64,000 nucleotides of DNA, taken from positions 101,724,229-101,788,228 of the forward strand of contig NC_085048.1 in assembly GCF_963662255.1 (NCBI RefSeq). Reading direction: 5' to 3'. A program made the position numbers and the translations under genes. Origin of the DNA: Cinclus cinclus (Eukaryota; Chordata; Aves; Passeriformes; Cinclidae). Of this stretch, positions 25,255 to 38,276 are shown one piece after another. The notes beneath the pieces were generated by a model, which saw nothing but the letters and a program-made list of their open reading frames with translations, searched no databases and had not been told where the DNA came from. The number at the start of each line of letters is the position of its first letter. Position 1 is the first letter of the stretch.

Positions 25255-28200
25255 TTAAGGCAGATTGAACTTCTAAAATAAACACCACCTGAACATAAAG
25301 GAAGTATATTGCTCTTTAAGTTATGATGTGGTAAAAAAACCCATAAAAACTCCCAAAAACTGCAATTCATAGGTATGTCCTATTTCAACAGAAATCATGT
25401 TTTGGTTCTTCTGATTGCAAATATTTTTAATGGCTATTTTCTGTAGCTTTCAGGCTTCAAAACCTGTCCGTGGCTGCACTATTTATTGAAAACAACATTT
25501 TTTTTTCAAGTTGTGCTGGTGTTCACTGAAGGAATCCTGTCTGCAACACCTCCTGACTCACCAGCTCCCATCGTGGACCTTCAGATCAACCAATTCACAC
25601 TCACAGGAGTTGGCAACAGGCAATATGATTGAAGTAATTACCTTTCCAGATAAATGCTGATAATAGGTCAGGTTGAAACCTTATCTATAGAGAGTCACAC
25701 AAAGGCTTCCAAGGCTACGGGCAAGATCTTCTCAAGATTATTTTTGCCTTTTCTTGAGCCTTTTTTCAATGAGTAGGGAAGGTTAGGATAGTGATAGCTC
25801 TGTAATTGGGAGCTCCAGCTGACTGCCGCTCCTTGGCTTGCTCCATGCCTGGCAGCATTGCAGCAGCAGGTTCTTCATGTCACTGGGATTGTTCTCCAGT
25901 GCAGCATTCCAGGCTCCTGTGAAAAAGCTCTGCAGAGAAGTGAAGCCTAGAAAGAGAGATCCAAGTGGCAGTATGTCCTGCAGCACATGGCAAGAAAAGG
26001 GCAGCAGAAAAAAAGCTTATTTCCAGAGCTGTTCCTTCTGCTGCTACTTCAGATCATCGGAGCTGCTTCTTCAATGTTCCAGGAGAAAATGACCCATTCT
26101 ACAAAAGAAGATGGTGCCTCCCTTTTCATCACAGTAAAGAGAAAACACCCATTTAGAGAGATCTATATACAGGTAATGGCAGGAGGGAAGTGACCCATCT
26201 TCCATGGAGGCAGAAGTGTGCAGTGCTCATCACAGATGAGCCTGGACCAAGTCCACTCACAATTAAAAAACCCATCTGAGTTCAGTGTGAGCAGGTCACA
26301 ACCACAGCAACCTTGCAAATCATACCGGGGAGTTTCAAGCTGGTCCCCTGCCTCTGCTTTGGTGTTTTTCAGGTCTTCCTCAACTTCTGAAGAATGGATA
26401 ATGCAGTCTTATTATTGACAGCTCTTGTGATATTTGATGTTTCTCTGAAAGCTTGAGCTTTCAAGGTTTACAAGACAAAGATTTTTTTTAAGCTATTTCA
26501 TGTGTGTTTTTAATATTTTCTAGTCTTTTGTTGTTGGAAAGCACAGGTGAGAGCATGACCTGAGTTCCTAAAAGCTCAGAAATGGCAAGGCAGAAGAGAT
26601 GCCCACATTTATTAGTTTGTGAAATGCTGTGATTTTTTTAAGCTGTGATCATGATTAAGGCTGTAAATATGGTGTTTACAGCCACAGTATGTTTTTAGTT
26701 CTTCATAGAGCATGAGGCACTATGAACAGAATTCTGTGTTCATCCCAGTTTAGTTACTCCAACAGAATTTCTTAGTAGGCAGAGTTGCCTTCTAAAGAGG
26801 AGGATGCCATCTTCATCCTGCACAGTAAATGAAAAATAATAAGTCTTCCTCCCCCAAGATAGCATCATCTTGCCGTTGATCAAAAGGCAATTCAAACATC
26901 CCTTGAAAACTGGCATTTTTAGAGATGGCAGATTTGAAATGTTACAATTAAAGGAGGACTTCTGTTACCTGTAATACAAATCCACATTTTAGAGAGTTGT
27001 AATTTAACCATATACAGTCACTGTGCTTTGACACTTGGCATAAAAATCACAGCCCTGGAGCAGATATTTTTATGAGAAGATACTTGAGAAAACTGATTTG
27101 ACTTTTAAAGAGATTTAGACATGGTCAACTTATCTCTCAGCACATTAGTCTTACAAGTGAAATTTGAGTGAGTTACCAGACACACGAATGTGGAGCTGAG
27201 GGTGGGTATGACATGATCCACAGCAAATAATAATTTGCTTTTGATGGTGATGAGTAATGTAAATGAAGGGACATGCTGTGTGGGTTTTAAAATGGCAATA
27301 CTGTATGTTGGAGTCAGGAGCTAAATCAGGTGAAGTTGTCTCCAGGATCAGCTTTGTGGATGCTCCACGTGTACTTGCAGTTGAAATCAGAAGTAATGAA
27401 TCTGGAAAGAGCTGCTTGACTCCATGGGTGTTACAGTCATGTCCTCACTGTATGATGTGGAAAAGGGCCACAATTTCTCCTTTCTGTGGGATCAAGAACT
27501 CCTGTCCTCTCATTGCTCAAGGTCACAGAAAACCAGGGTTGTAGGGAATAGGTTGGAGTTATTAAAAAGAGGTGCCAGATAGACTCACATCTCTTCTGGG
27601 AGTTGGTTGTTGGAATTGAAATGGTTTATCTACTGCATTTGCATGAGATATGCTTTTATTCTTTCTTTTGTTCCCCCTCCACCTACAGCAGATATAGAGC
27701 TAGTGTAGAGTGTTGCATACGTCTGTAACTCATTATTATTGCATAATGTGTATATCTGGAATCCTGAAAGTGTCATAAGGATTTTTTAGCGCCAAGAATT
27801 ACTGAACCTTTGGAGCAACTGCATGAAAGTGAAGTGCCAGATGAGAGGCTTTGCTGTGGGAAATTGCTATAGCCCCCCAAGAGCCACTGACTTGCATCAG
27901 TCCAGCCCACTGTGCTACAGCAGCTGACTCTCCTCTGCCTTCCCTATTTCTGTCCAGCTAAAATGAGATAAAGCTGTTGCTTTCCAAGTGGGAAAAACTG
28001 AGAGCTGGCCACAGAGCCAGGCAGAATTAGAACAGGAGCTGAGCAATGTTTTGACTTGAGCACCCTACATTTTAAGCATGGGGCCCCCCCAAAGCTCAGC
28101 TTGGCCGTGCAGGTCCTGCACAGCCACATGATGCTGGGAGCTGTGTGGCATCTCATTGTGTTTACCTTATGGATAAGATATGCAGGGTGGCTGCCCCTCT

Positions 28201-31200
28201 GGAAAGGTTTGTAAGCTGGCACAGTAAACCCTGTAAAAGGTTTCATCTGTTCAAAGACAGTCAGTACAAATATCCTTCCTTTCTTTTCTTTCTTTTAAAA
28301 AATCTCCAAATTAATTTCTCTGTTTCAAGTGGAGCAGATCAGTCCAAACTTTATAGAGAAATGTTGGCCACATCAGATATTTCCCACTCTTGTTTCCCTT
28401 CTCCATTAACTGGAGAATAAAAAAATTATGCTGAATACACCTATTAGTTATCAAGGGTGTAGTAGGGGAGTTGTTAATAGAGATGGGTGCAGTGTGTTAC
28501 AGACAAGATTCTTGAAAACTCTTTAAATCTGAACATCCAGAAAGACTTTTACCAGAGGAATTCTTAGCTAGGTTTATCCCACACAGACTAATTTATATTA
28601 TGGATAGACACGTGTTAAACACAAATACAAGACATGCATAAAATATCTCCTGATCTGAGAGCTATAACAAGAATAGAGTGTATTACCACCAGGTCAGCCA
28701 GGAAGCTGGAAACATGGGGCTGACCTTTTCACAGGTGGTACTCAGGGCAGTTGTAAGTCATCACTGTTCCTCTTAACTAATCAGGAGAATTATGTAGTTT
28801 TATTTGTTTCTGGTTATTTTAGACTTTTCCCCTGTGAATGTGATCATGGAGAAGCAATTTTGGGCAAGGCAAGGATAGCCAGGCTTATTTTTTTTCAAGA
28901 CAGATGCAACAGATGTGCTTGTAGGTACAAAACATGACCCTTGTGAAAGCTCTCTGAGCTCTCATTTGTGAAGGAAAACTCATGGTCTTAGCATCTCCTC
29001 AGACACAAAGGATAGAGGGAGGGGAAAAACAAAGTCCAGTCAGAGGGGGATTAAAGAGAAGCAAATCTCAGCAATGATATGGATAGATAATGATGATACC
29101 ATCAAGTTCTTATATAATCACCTTTTCAAACTATCTTCTTTTCACCAGGAGATAAGAAAATAATCTGAGACCTACAGCTCTCACAAAGATGGAAAGGAAT
29201 CCCAGTTCTGTGTTACATCCATTACACCTGTTGCATCTTGTACAGGTCAAAGAGAATGAGTTAAATCACAGCTAACACCAGTGAGGCACTCTTCTCAAAT
29301 TTTTTGTGCAAATGAGGAGAATGCAATAGTGTTTACAATCTCTCTATACAGTGTTAATTACAGAGTTTTGAAGGCAGTGTATACCTGGTATATATTGTGA
29401 AGGACTCAGTAATGAATGTGTTGCAGAAAATGTCCAGCTGGAGTCCAAATAGGATAATTTAAAGATGTTTTACTGAACAGAAGTGCCAAATCTCTAGGTT
29501 AGGGTTTGGCAGTGAATCAAAAATACTTTTCGCGAGAAGTGATTATTATGTGTGATTCATGCAGTGCGTCCACATGAGTGAAAATAATACTGTTCGGCTC
29601 TCAGTTCTCAAAGTTCTTTTACAATTCCAAAGTGCTGTGCACACATTACTTAATTAATGGAATAAAGCAAGTTACACTTTTATGCGTTTAGCATTGACAT
29701 TTTGACAATAAATGGTTTTGGAGACTTTATATGCATCAGTACATTTGAGCAACTGGTATAAATTGTTCTGATGGTCTCAATTGTATTTGAGCAGCATCTT
29801 AGTAATTTAGATGCATTTTACCTTACGATGAGCAGATAGATGGAATGAAGGTTATCTGGTTATATGGTAGATAGCAATGTACCATAAAAAAGACAACTTC
29901 TTGTCCTTCCTAGTAAGCCATAAATCTGCTTATTTGCTTGTGTTCTGAAATCCACAGCAGAACTAAACACACTGGTAGAAGTCAAAACCCACTAAGAGCC
30001 ATCATTAGTATTCTAACTGCAGAAACAGAGCTCCATCGAGAAGATGGATTTTGTGGAATTGGTATACCAGTATTAGGCATAGGGACTTGGTAAAGTGCTG
30101 AAACATCTGCTGGCTGCTTTCAGAGGACTGTCAGCCTATTACCATCTATTAAAATTAATTAAAAAGTGATTCCTTAGAGATGAATCTCACTTTTCCCTTA
30201 CCGGTCCTTATGAAAAGTGTTGGCATACTGTCAACATTTATATCCCATTGGTTTGTTTTGTCTTTTTTTCTAAACAACCTATATTAGAGTTGCATTATCT
30301 GCTGTGGAAGGCATCTGTCTATCATACCAAGCTGGCCTAAAGACCTTTTACATAAGGATGTTTTGGCTGGATTGCTGTTCCCAGCTCACAATGCTAAATC
30401 TATCATCATATCTGCTCTCAAGCACAGATCTTCCTTATTGGTCCCAGCCTCTCACAGCTACAGACATCCCAAAAGCAGGCTCTGAGGTGCAGCTATTCCA
30501 CAAGTTGACCCAGTCACCAGCTCAAGTTCTTGAAGTGTTTGGGAATGAGTGTTTTACATCCAATTTGACTGACTTGCTGCTCACTGTTCCTCCTGACCTC
30601 CCTTTTGATCAACAAGAAACATGCAGAGGTTGCATTTAGGTCATGCAGCATGCTGGGACTCAAGCATTGCAAGATCTTACAAAAATAGCTCATCATTCTA
30701 CAGTCACTATTTAACAAAAATTGCACTATTTTGTTACACCCGCGTGTTTCAGGCACAAATAGGGTGTACCTCTAGACATTCGGTAAGCAAATGATCCTGA
30801 GTTGATCTCATTTTTGAAAGAGACACTGGAGTGAGCATCCTAGGAATGGAAGTGGTTTTTCTAGCTGTACTGTAAATATAATAGCATCCTCTTTTGTCTG
30901 GTTCTCTCTTTTTCAGGTGACAAAAAGATTATCTCCAGCATTAGAATGAGACACATACAGCATTTAGGAAAATCAGCCTTTGTGCTTGGAAAATGGTCTT
31001 TAATAGCTTGCATTAATGAGATTAATTTGATCTCTAAATGACAAATAACTTAATCATATAACATTTTCTTCAATGAGAGAGATTAGGTAATATTTACATA
31101 AATAAGATTCAGTACAGGTTATAGTAAGATCAATAGTTTCAGAGCTGTTTCAAGTTATGCGATGTGACCTTTATTCTTGGGAAAGCAGGTCTGTTACCCC

Positions 31201-32194
31201 TTCACTTTGCTTCCACAACAGGCGTTTTAATCACCTCACTGGGTGGGAAATAGTAACTTTCTATACTAGTGTTATCTCTACCCATGCTCTTCTCAAACAG
31301 AGGCTATATTGAGGTGCTGGGAGGATCATTTGCAGTACATTGCAGGTTAGGTGAGCACTTTTCATCCCCTAAATGTGCAGCTTTTATGACATCTGATGAA
31401 CTTTTGGAAACTTAGATGTAGTCAAAATTGGTGTCCAAGTGCTGCTGTCATCTTCCCAGCAGGGTGGGAAACATTTGATTGCAGTGACCCAAAACCCCTG
31501 TGAAATCATCAGCCTTTGTATAAAGAGTGACAAATGTGAACATTAATGGAGGATGAAGGTGAGAATGGTAAAATAAGTGATAACAAACAAGGGAAATACT
31601 CAGTGGGATTTTTCTTCTGGACTGGTCTCATTTACATTAGGTTTGAGAGACTTCATCAAATCATGTATTTTGAAAAGCTCTCTGAGGTGAAACTTTCTGG
31701 GTTTTAGATGCTTACATAATTTTGTATGTGGGAGTCATCTGTCCTCTTTTGATGAAAATACTTTAAAAAGTTGAATTTTAAACGAGCTTCATAAGATCCA
31801 CACAGATTCTTTACTTTGTCAGTTATTTAGAAAATAACATGAAAACAGCTGGAAAGTCTCTCAGCCCCTGAGGGGGGTGAAACCTTTATTTAACCTCAGT
31901 GAGAAAATTGTTGCAGAGTTTAGCATGACTGCCATTTTACCCTGCCTGTAACAGTGCACTTAAAAAGTTGTTTAAACCATCATCTTCTTCCAGGAATTGT
32001 TTCTCCTGCCCTTTTTCTGCAGTTCAACTATTGTGCACCCTTCAGGAGCCTCAGCAACAGCAGTAAGGGAGCTTTGCTTTCCAGGACAATGGGTCCCCAT
32101 TGTTCTTCCCTGCTGGTTCCCAGCATCATGCAGTGCTGCCTCCTCCTGGCACTGGCTCTAGCATCCAAACTTAATTTGCTCATAATTTAGCCCC

Positions 32195-32375
32195 TGGAAC
32201 AATTTGCCCAGAGAAACTGTGTCTATCCCATTCCTGGAAGTATTCAAGGAAAGGCTGGATTGGGCCTTCAGCAGCCTGATCTGGTGGGAGACATCCCTGT
32301 CTGTGGCAGGGGGATTGGAACTAGATGATCTTTAACGTCTCTTCCAGTCCAAGCCTGTGGGTTTTTGATTCTCGC
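32195..32375 (+). mobile_element. CR1 LINE 3'-end fragment
   Basis: Sense CR1 3' end of about 180 bp: TTTGCCCAGAGAAACTGTG, GTATTCAAGGAAAGGCTGGA, CAGCCTGATCTGGTGGGAGA, GGAACTAGATGATCTTTAAC and a diverged GATTCTC end. One of the longer CR1 pieces here. Confidence 0.88.
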
Positions 32376-34517
32376 ACCTGTCTGAAGTGTAGGAGGTAGC
32401 ATTACTTGGTCTCTTTGTCTGGTTTCCAGGGCTGTTTTGTATTCAGAATCTTGCAGCAGCCACTAGGATAATGACAAGGAGGTGATCACATGTCCATATT
32501 CAAGCGTATTTTGGTTTCTGAGTAAGTAGTAATTCTCCTGCTGGCACTGGGAAGGAATGGGTATTTTGTCAGTAGATTTTATGTGGTACTGAAACAAAGC
32601 TGGTAAAAACATCAGAACCATGAGAATTTTCCAAAGTGTCATCTCAATCCAGCAAAGAGCTGAAGCACAAGAGTCTTGGGAATTAGTCTACCCTAGGTTC
32701 AGGGCCCAGACAGGATTAGGATGCTTGTAATGATAGGGAACTTTGGGATATTTAACTCCAACTTGTACTAAAAAGATAGTGAAAAATTGATGTTGTAAGG
32801 TAAAATGCGATGCAAAAACTTGGCTTATGGGATCTCAACACCCTGCTTGATTGTATGCCACAATTCCATCTTACTCAGCGAAGCTCCACAATGAGGGTAT
32901 AATGATAACTCTAAGTAGGCTGATGATTTATCTCCTCCAAAAGGCATGGTTGTTGTAAAACTGCCTATCAGATATTTTCAGAGTACTATCCTTCACAAGC
33001 CCTTATTTAATGCAGTTATATTTGCATGCACACCCTCTCTTCCTATTTGCCATTTTGTCACTGAGATAGCAAATTACATTCATCAGAATCCATTCATTCC
33101 AGTGGTTTCGCTGAATAAAGGATTATCTTGGCTGTGTCAGCTGCCCTATGACTGGGAGCTGTGAAAAATGGAGGTCGCCTTCAGATATTCCAAACGTGTA
33201 TCTTCAAAGGACAGTAGGTATTAAGCTGGAAAAGATTAATGGGCTTTATGTCATCGTGTTTGTGTGGCATAGGAGTGCATTGTGGAGATTGATGGCTCTC
33301 TTGGTAAAAACAAATGCATTCTTAAACTACTCTCCTGGCCCTTCCCTGACAAGTTTTAGTGACCATCAAAAGAAATATACTGAGACATTCCTTTAAATCC
33401 TAGGCTGGTTTTACAGGCTTTTTTCACCTTTAGGAAAATGAAAAACTTTTTGTAGTTGAGAACAAAACCACATGTGGACTATTAAGGACTAGTTATTTTA
33501 TAGCCTCTCTGTGTTTATATTACCACTACAGGACTGTCACATCTTATTTGTCATATAATTGTGCAGTAAGTAACTGCATACACAAATATGACATACACAA
33601 ATGACTGACAACAAAATTGTGAATTCCTGTGAAAAATGCTGTTACAATTTCTTGTTTGAGATCCTGGTTGGTTCTTTAGGACAACCATTCTGTTTGTCAG
33701 GCAGATGCTTTGTTCACACACAAAAAGTAACAGCTCAGCACAAAGAAGGCCAAAAGGGAAAGTTCTACCTGCCCTTGAATAATACACTGAATTTTAAAAG
33801 TATTGAAGGTATTCACAGAGTGAATTCTCTCACAAAGAATAAGTAACTTTTAAAAAAAGATCAATGTATAAGGGAAAAAGAGTTATCAGTATTGATTCAC
33901 ACAATACATGGATGCATCAAAAAGACATTTCCACCAGAGGAAAAGCAGTGGTGTGCAGTGAAGCTTGTGAACTTTGCATGTGACCATGGAAAGTCACATG
34001 ATGGGGTTGTATTTTCTCTTCATCTGTAGCATCTTTGGTCAAAAGAGAACAGGAGGGAAAAACCCAGGGTCCTACTCCTGCTGTTCCTGTTTCCCTGTGA
34101 CCTTGGGCACATCAAATCTTTACCAGCAGCAGGGATCTATCAGAGCTATCAAAAAACTGGAATACTGACCTGTGCTTGAGAACTGTGGATAAAAGTGGTT
34201 CTCTACTGCAAATATTTATGGGTTTTAATATGTTTCGGTTATATGGAGTTAGGCTTGGGCCATAGTGACAACTGCACTGGTGTATCTGGTACCTGTGTGA
34301 TACTGGGACTACAAACAGCCCTCAGCTGTTGAATATGAGCATATCTGTAGGACCAGGCATAAAGGACAGGGAGAGACATTCTGGCCATATTTTAAATTTT
34401 TATTGAATTTCAGTGTTAAATGTTACTTCATTTTATTTTAGAGGCAGAAATTGCTGCAAAGCCTTACGTACTAGGATGTTGTTTGTATTAATATTTTAAG
34501 CTGGTAATAAATTTCTG

Positions 34518-34563
34518 GTGGGGTTTTTGGTTTTTGTTGTTTTTTGTTTGTTTTTTTTTTTTA
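34518..34563 (+). repeat. T/G-rich low-complexity tract
   Basis: GGTTTTTGGTTTTTGTTG followed by long T runs, the last of about 13 T. Confidence 0.85.
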
Positions 34564-34760
34564 AATTGCCTTTCGACTTTTAATTATCTTTCAATCCAAG
34601 CTAAATATGTGTTCCATCATGGAGTAGGATATTAAAGCTAAAGAAATAAAGGATATTTCTAATTCTGTTTTTTAACTACAGTAGGACCACAATAGAAACC
34701 ATTCCACTCTGTGATAAGAATAAATAGTTTTATCATTAATATGGTTTGTACTTTTTTCCA

Positions 34761-34802
34761 GTGGCTAACTAAGTAATATAATAAGTGGCTAACTGAGTAA
34801 GA
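34761..34802 (+). repeat. imperfect 24-bp tandem duplication
   Basis: GTGGCTAACTAAGTAA at 34761 recurs as GTGGCTAACTGAGTAA at 34785; the second copy is incomplete. Confidence 0.75.
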
Positions 34803-36227
34803 GTTGCTTCATCACAGCTAGTCCTCCACAGGTATTTGCTCTTGATGTGGTATTATAACTCTCCATTAATACAATTTCTTGCAAGAGGTTTTGCAGCAAT
34901 GTAAATTTTTATTTAGGCTTTTGCTTTGGGTTCCAAAGAATCTCAAAATTCAAATCCATGGAAACCAGAGAGCACTGTCCGGAGAGAATACATTTCTCCC
35001 TGGATTGAAGGGTAACCAAGAGATGTCCTGTTTGCCTGAAGCTGGGCTCATTTGTATGATTGCAAGGTTAAGTAAACACAGGGTTTTTGGCTCAGGTCTG
35101 CTGTGGGTTTGAAGCTGTGCCAAGAGAAAAGTTCTTAAGGCAGGTGAATAGCTTTGTGAACATCATCACACAGTTTGTTGATTGTCAAAATCACTGTATC
35201 ACCAGTCTGACACCTCTGCCCTGCTTAAATCTTGTTCTGAAGATGAAGGCAGCACCAAAGCTTTCTATTTGCCATAAATACATGACTGAAGTTCTTCTTA
35301 AGAGTAATTCTGCAATTATAGACCATGATGTCATACCAAAAGGAGCATGCAGTCAGCTAGTCTTCATGCTGTAATGTTTTTTGTGAATCTAGTAATAATA
35401 CCAGGAGGCTGAATTTTAATTTACAGTGCTATGAAATTAGTATTTATAGGGTTTGAAGCACTCAACTTGAGAAAGTGTGTGAAAACTTCTGACTTCAAGC
35501 CTGCTGGTCTCCACGGGGAGATGCAGTCCTCTGTTCTTTTTGGTCAGACAGGCTGCTATCTGGACAGCTGGCCAGATGTTCATGGTGCTCAAGAAAGGCA
35601 GCATCTCTGGCAAAGTTGATCACAGCTTCTGGGAGGTATATGGCAGATGGCTGTGTTATTCTACAAAGCTGGTATTTCCATCTGTTGGTTGCAATAGGAT
35701 TACCAGAGGATCAGATCAGGCAGAGGGTAGGCTAAAGGGGAGACTGTCAGCATCAAGAGAGAGAATCATCTTCCAGTTCTTTAGCAGGGCAGAGTGAGAT
35801 GTTGGTCTCTGTACTTCTGTATGTAGTCAGTTCAGTGCATCAGCTCAGTTACAGGCAGAGAGGAACGCTGTCAGAAAAACAGAAAAGAAAGAGGTAGCAA
35901 ATAGGTTCCCTGAAAATAAGCAAGAGGTATGGACTTCAAAAAAGAAAACTGAGCCCTTGTTACAGAAATATAAGAGATTTTACATCATGTGCAGGGACCA
36001 GCTAGAGCACTTGCAGCCTGGTCCTAGAGTGCATTAAAAATCTCTTACTCCTTATTCTGAGCTTCTCACAGCTGAGATTTTGATTCTGTGAGAGCATGCC
36101 TTGGAAACCTGACTTAGGTTGCTTTGTTCTTATGGGTCTCTACAAGGGAAGTTTTGCCAGGCAATGAAAGCTGACAGGGCTGCCCATGGAATCATGGTCC
36201 AAACAAAAGAAAATGTTCGACATTGTT

Positions 36228-36345
36228 GAATCATAAGAAGGTTTGGGTTGGGAGGGGCCTTACAGACCATCTCATTCCAAACCCCCTGCCTTGGGGGACT
36301 TTTACTAGACCAGGTTGCTCTAAGCCCCACACAACTTTGAACATT
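36228..36345 (-). mobile_element. CR1 LINE 3'-end fragment
   Basis: The + strand reads GAATCATAAGAAGGTTTGGG, then GGGCCTTACAGACCATCTCA and CTAGACCAGGTTGCTCTAAG: the reverse complement of the CR1 3' end, truncated about 118 bp in. It is the first of a cluster of five pieces up to 40.4 kb. Confidence 0.88.
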
Positions 36346-37350
36346 CAGAGCTCCTTTCTTAGGCAATGTAATCAAGGCATATTAATGGGTTCAGGCAGCT
36401 CTGAGGTGTGGCTGTTAAGGATATTTTTGAGAAAGTATATAACATTTAGGGTAATGAAATGTCTCTATCAGAAGTATTTGAATTCTTGAGGAAGCAAATG
36501 TTCTGCCTGGTGCTGCAGAGTATATGGTGCCAATCCAAGAATGCTGAAGTCAATGAAAAAAAAAAATCTCTGCTTTGCTTCACTGAGTTTGAATTAAGTC
36601 CATGGAATTTTGATAAACTAAAAATGTTTCTGCAAGCTTCTGGTGCTCACTTTTGCCTTCTGACAGTAGGTCCTAATGGGATCAGGCAGGAGTGTTTCAT
36701 GAAAGGGATTTGCTATGCTGACAAAGAACAAAAAGCTGCTTCCTCCTCTTTGTGTTGTATTATCATTCATTTGATTTGGCATTGGAAAATATTTTTTGCA
36801 AGTTCTCATTGTTTTTCTATTGTGTATTTTCTGGTAAGATTGAAGTGGTGATGAAACTTTTTGCTGCATATAAAAAGCAGTCACTTCCTGCTAGGTAAAT
36901 GTCTTGGTGCTGGAGACATGCATGAAGTACTTGGGAGTGCTGAAACACACTTGGGTTTGTTTTCATTGCAAACTGTTATTTTGTTAGGACACAGGGTGGC
37001 AGTGACATGGAAACACTCATAATATGAAACAGTCTAGAGAACCTTTTGATCAGTGTTCTACTTCAGATTTGTGTTGGCTATGTCCAGCTTGGCACTTGGG
37101 TATATATACAGCTATACCTATGAAAGCATTTGGCGTGTCCTGTGGATTGTGCTTGGCAGAAACTCTTTGAAGCAATGCATAGGTGCACAGCCAGGTGTTC
37201 CTATCCCCTAAGCAGGGAAATAGGAATTTCCTATACCTATTTCTAGAATTCCTATTTCTAGATAGCCAGGGGAATCACACAACCTGCCCGAGACCACAGC
37301 AAAAGAGCTGAGATAAAAACATAGATATTTTTTGATGCTAAAATATATAG

Positions 37351-37612
37351 AGAATCACAGACAGGCTTGGGTTAAGCCAGAGACCTTAAAGTTCACCTCA
37401 TTCCAACCCCCCTGCCATGGCCAGGAGCACCTTCCACTAGACCAGGTTACTCACAGCCCCATCCAGCCTGGCCTGAAACACTTCCAGGAATGGGACATCC
37501 CCAGTTTCTTGGGCAACCTTTGCCAGGGCTTCACCACCCTCATTGTAAGGAATTTCTCCCTAACAGCTATTCTTCTCTTTTTAAAACCATTCCCCCCATC
37601 CTATGTCCTTGG
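37351..37612 (-). mobile_element. CR1 LINE 3'-end fragment, longest clear copy
   Basis: A copy of about 260 bp on the minus strand. The + strand reads AGAATCACAGACAGGCTTGG, then CATTCCAACCCCCCTGCCAT, CAGCCTGGCCTGAAACACTT, TTTGCCAGGGCTTCACCACC and AAGGAATTTCTCCCTAACAG, following the CR1 3' region in reverse complement order without large gaps. The 141-residue frame across it is incidental. Confidence 0.92.
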
Positions 37613-38039
37613 AAGAAATCGTGCTCTTTTTTATATAGATAGAGGTGTAAACTCCTACTACAGCAGCAGCTGCATGCAGTGCTGTGCATGTAAACATGCA
37701 GTGTCCTCCTACACACTGCAGGGTAGTAGAGGGCAGGGTCCTTTAGGACCAGTGTAAGGGACCCTCAGTAGCTTTCCATCATTCCTGTGGGTGTTCCTGA
37801 GCACTCACCTGCCCAGCCTTATGTGGAGCTCTCACAGACTGTCTGTGGTCTGTGAGTGAGCTCACCCAAGGTGCAGCAACTCACCAATAAATTGAAAACT
37901 CACAACATGTAAAGTGCTCTCAAAGCCACCAACTAACAAAACCCCAAAGATTAAAAACCAGGAAGAAATATTTTGCCACTTTCTTTGCCCTTTATAAGAT
38001 CTGTGCTGCTGGTATTGGACCAACTGTGCTTTTATACGC

Positions 38040-38091
38040 ATATCTCGTGAACTGAAAACACCAGTGGAGATGTTTTCAGTTCATGAGATAT
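38040..38091. repeat. inverted repeat, 21-bp arms and 10-bp loop
   Basis: Left arm 38040-38060 (ATATCTCGTGAACTGAAAACA) is the reverse complement of right arm 38071-38091 except for one position, which would be a G:U wobble in RNA; the loop is CCAGTGGAGA. It could fold as a stable stem in DNA or in the MACROD2 pre-mRNA. It may be the remnant of a small palindromic transposon. Nothing shows that it is a processed RNA. Confidence 0.85.
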
Positions 38092-38150
38092 AGCTGTATC
38101 CTTCTAAAACTCTGGTGTTAGGGTCCATTCTACTGCAAAAAAAAATGTGT

Positions 38151-38276
38151 CCAAGGCCATCTGAATGAGGGTTGGAGGAATAAGATCTAGTGGAAGTTGG
38201 TCTTGCCCATGATGGGGGAATTAGAACTGGATTATCTTTGAGATCCCTTCCTACCCAAACCATTCTGTAATTCTGA
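38151..38276 (+). mobile_element. CR1 LINE 3'-end fragment
   Basis: A diverged sense copy: CCAAGGCCATCTGAATGAGG, AAGATCTAGTGGAAGTTGGT, GATTATCTTTGAGATCCCTT and CCTACCCAAACCATTCTGTA near the end. It lies 60 bp after the hairpin at 38040-38091. Confidence 0.85.

Noticed and set aside
24990..25370. Long Ser/Leu/Phe-rich frame on the minus strand and Arg/Glu-rich frames on the plus strand
   Set aside because: They are translations of the AGAAG pentamer array; a 5-bp repeat without stops is open in every frame. No start context, splice sites or domain.
37332..37757. 141-residue + strand frame
   Set aside because: Mostly the reverse complement of a CR1 3' end, a non-coding fragment.
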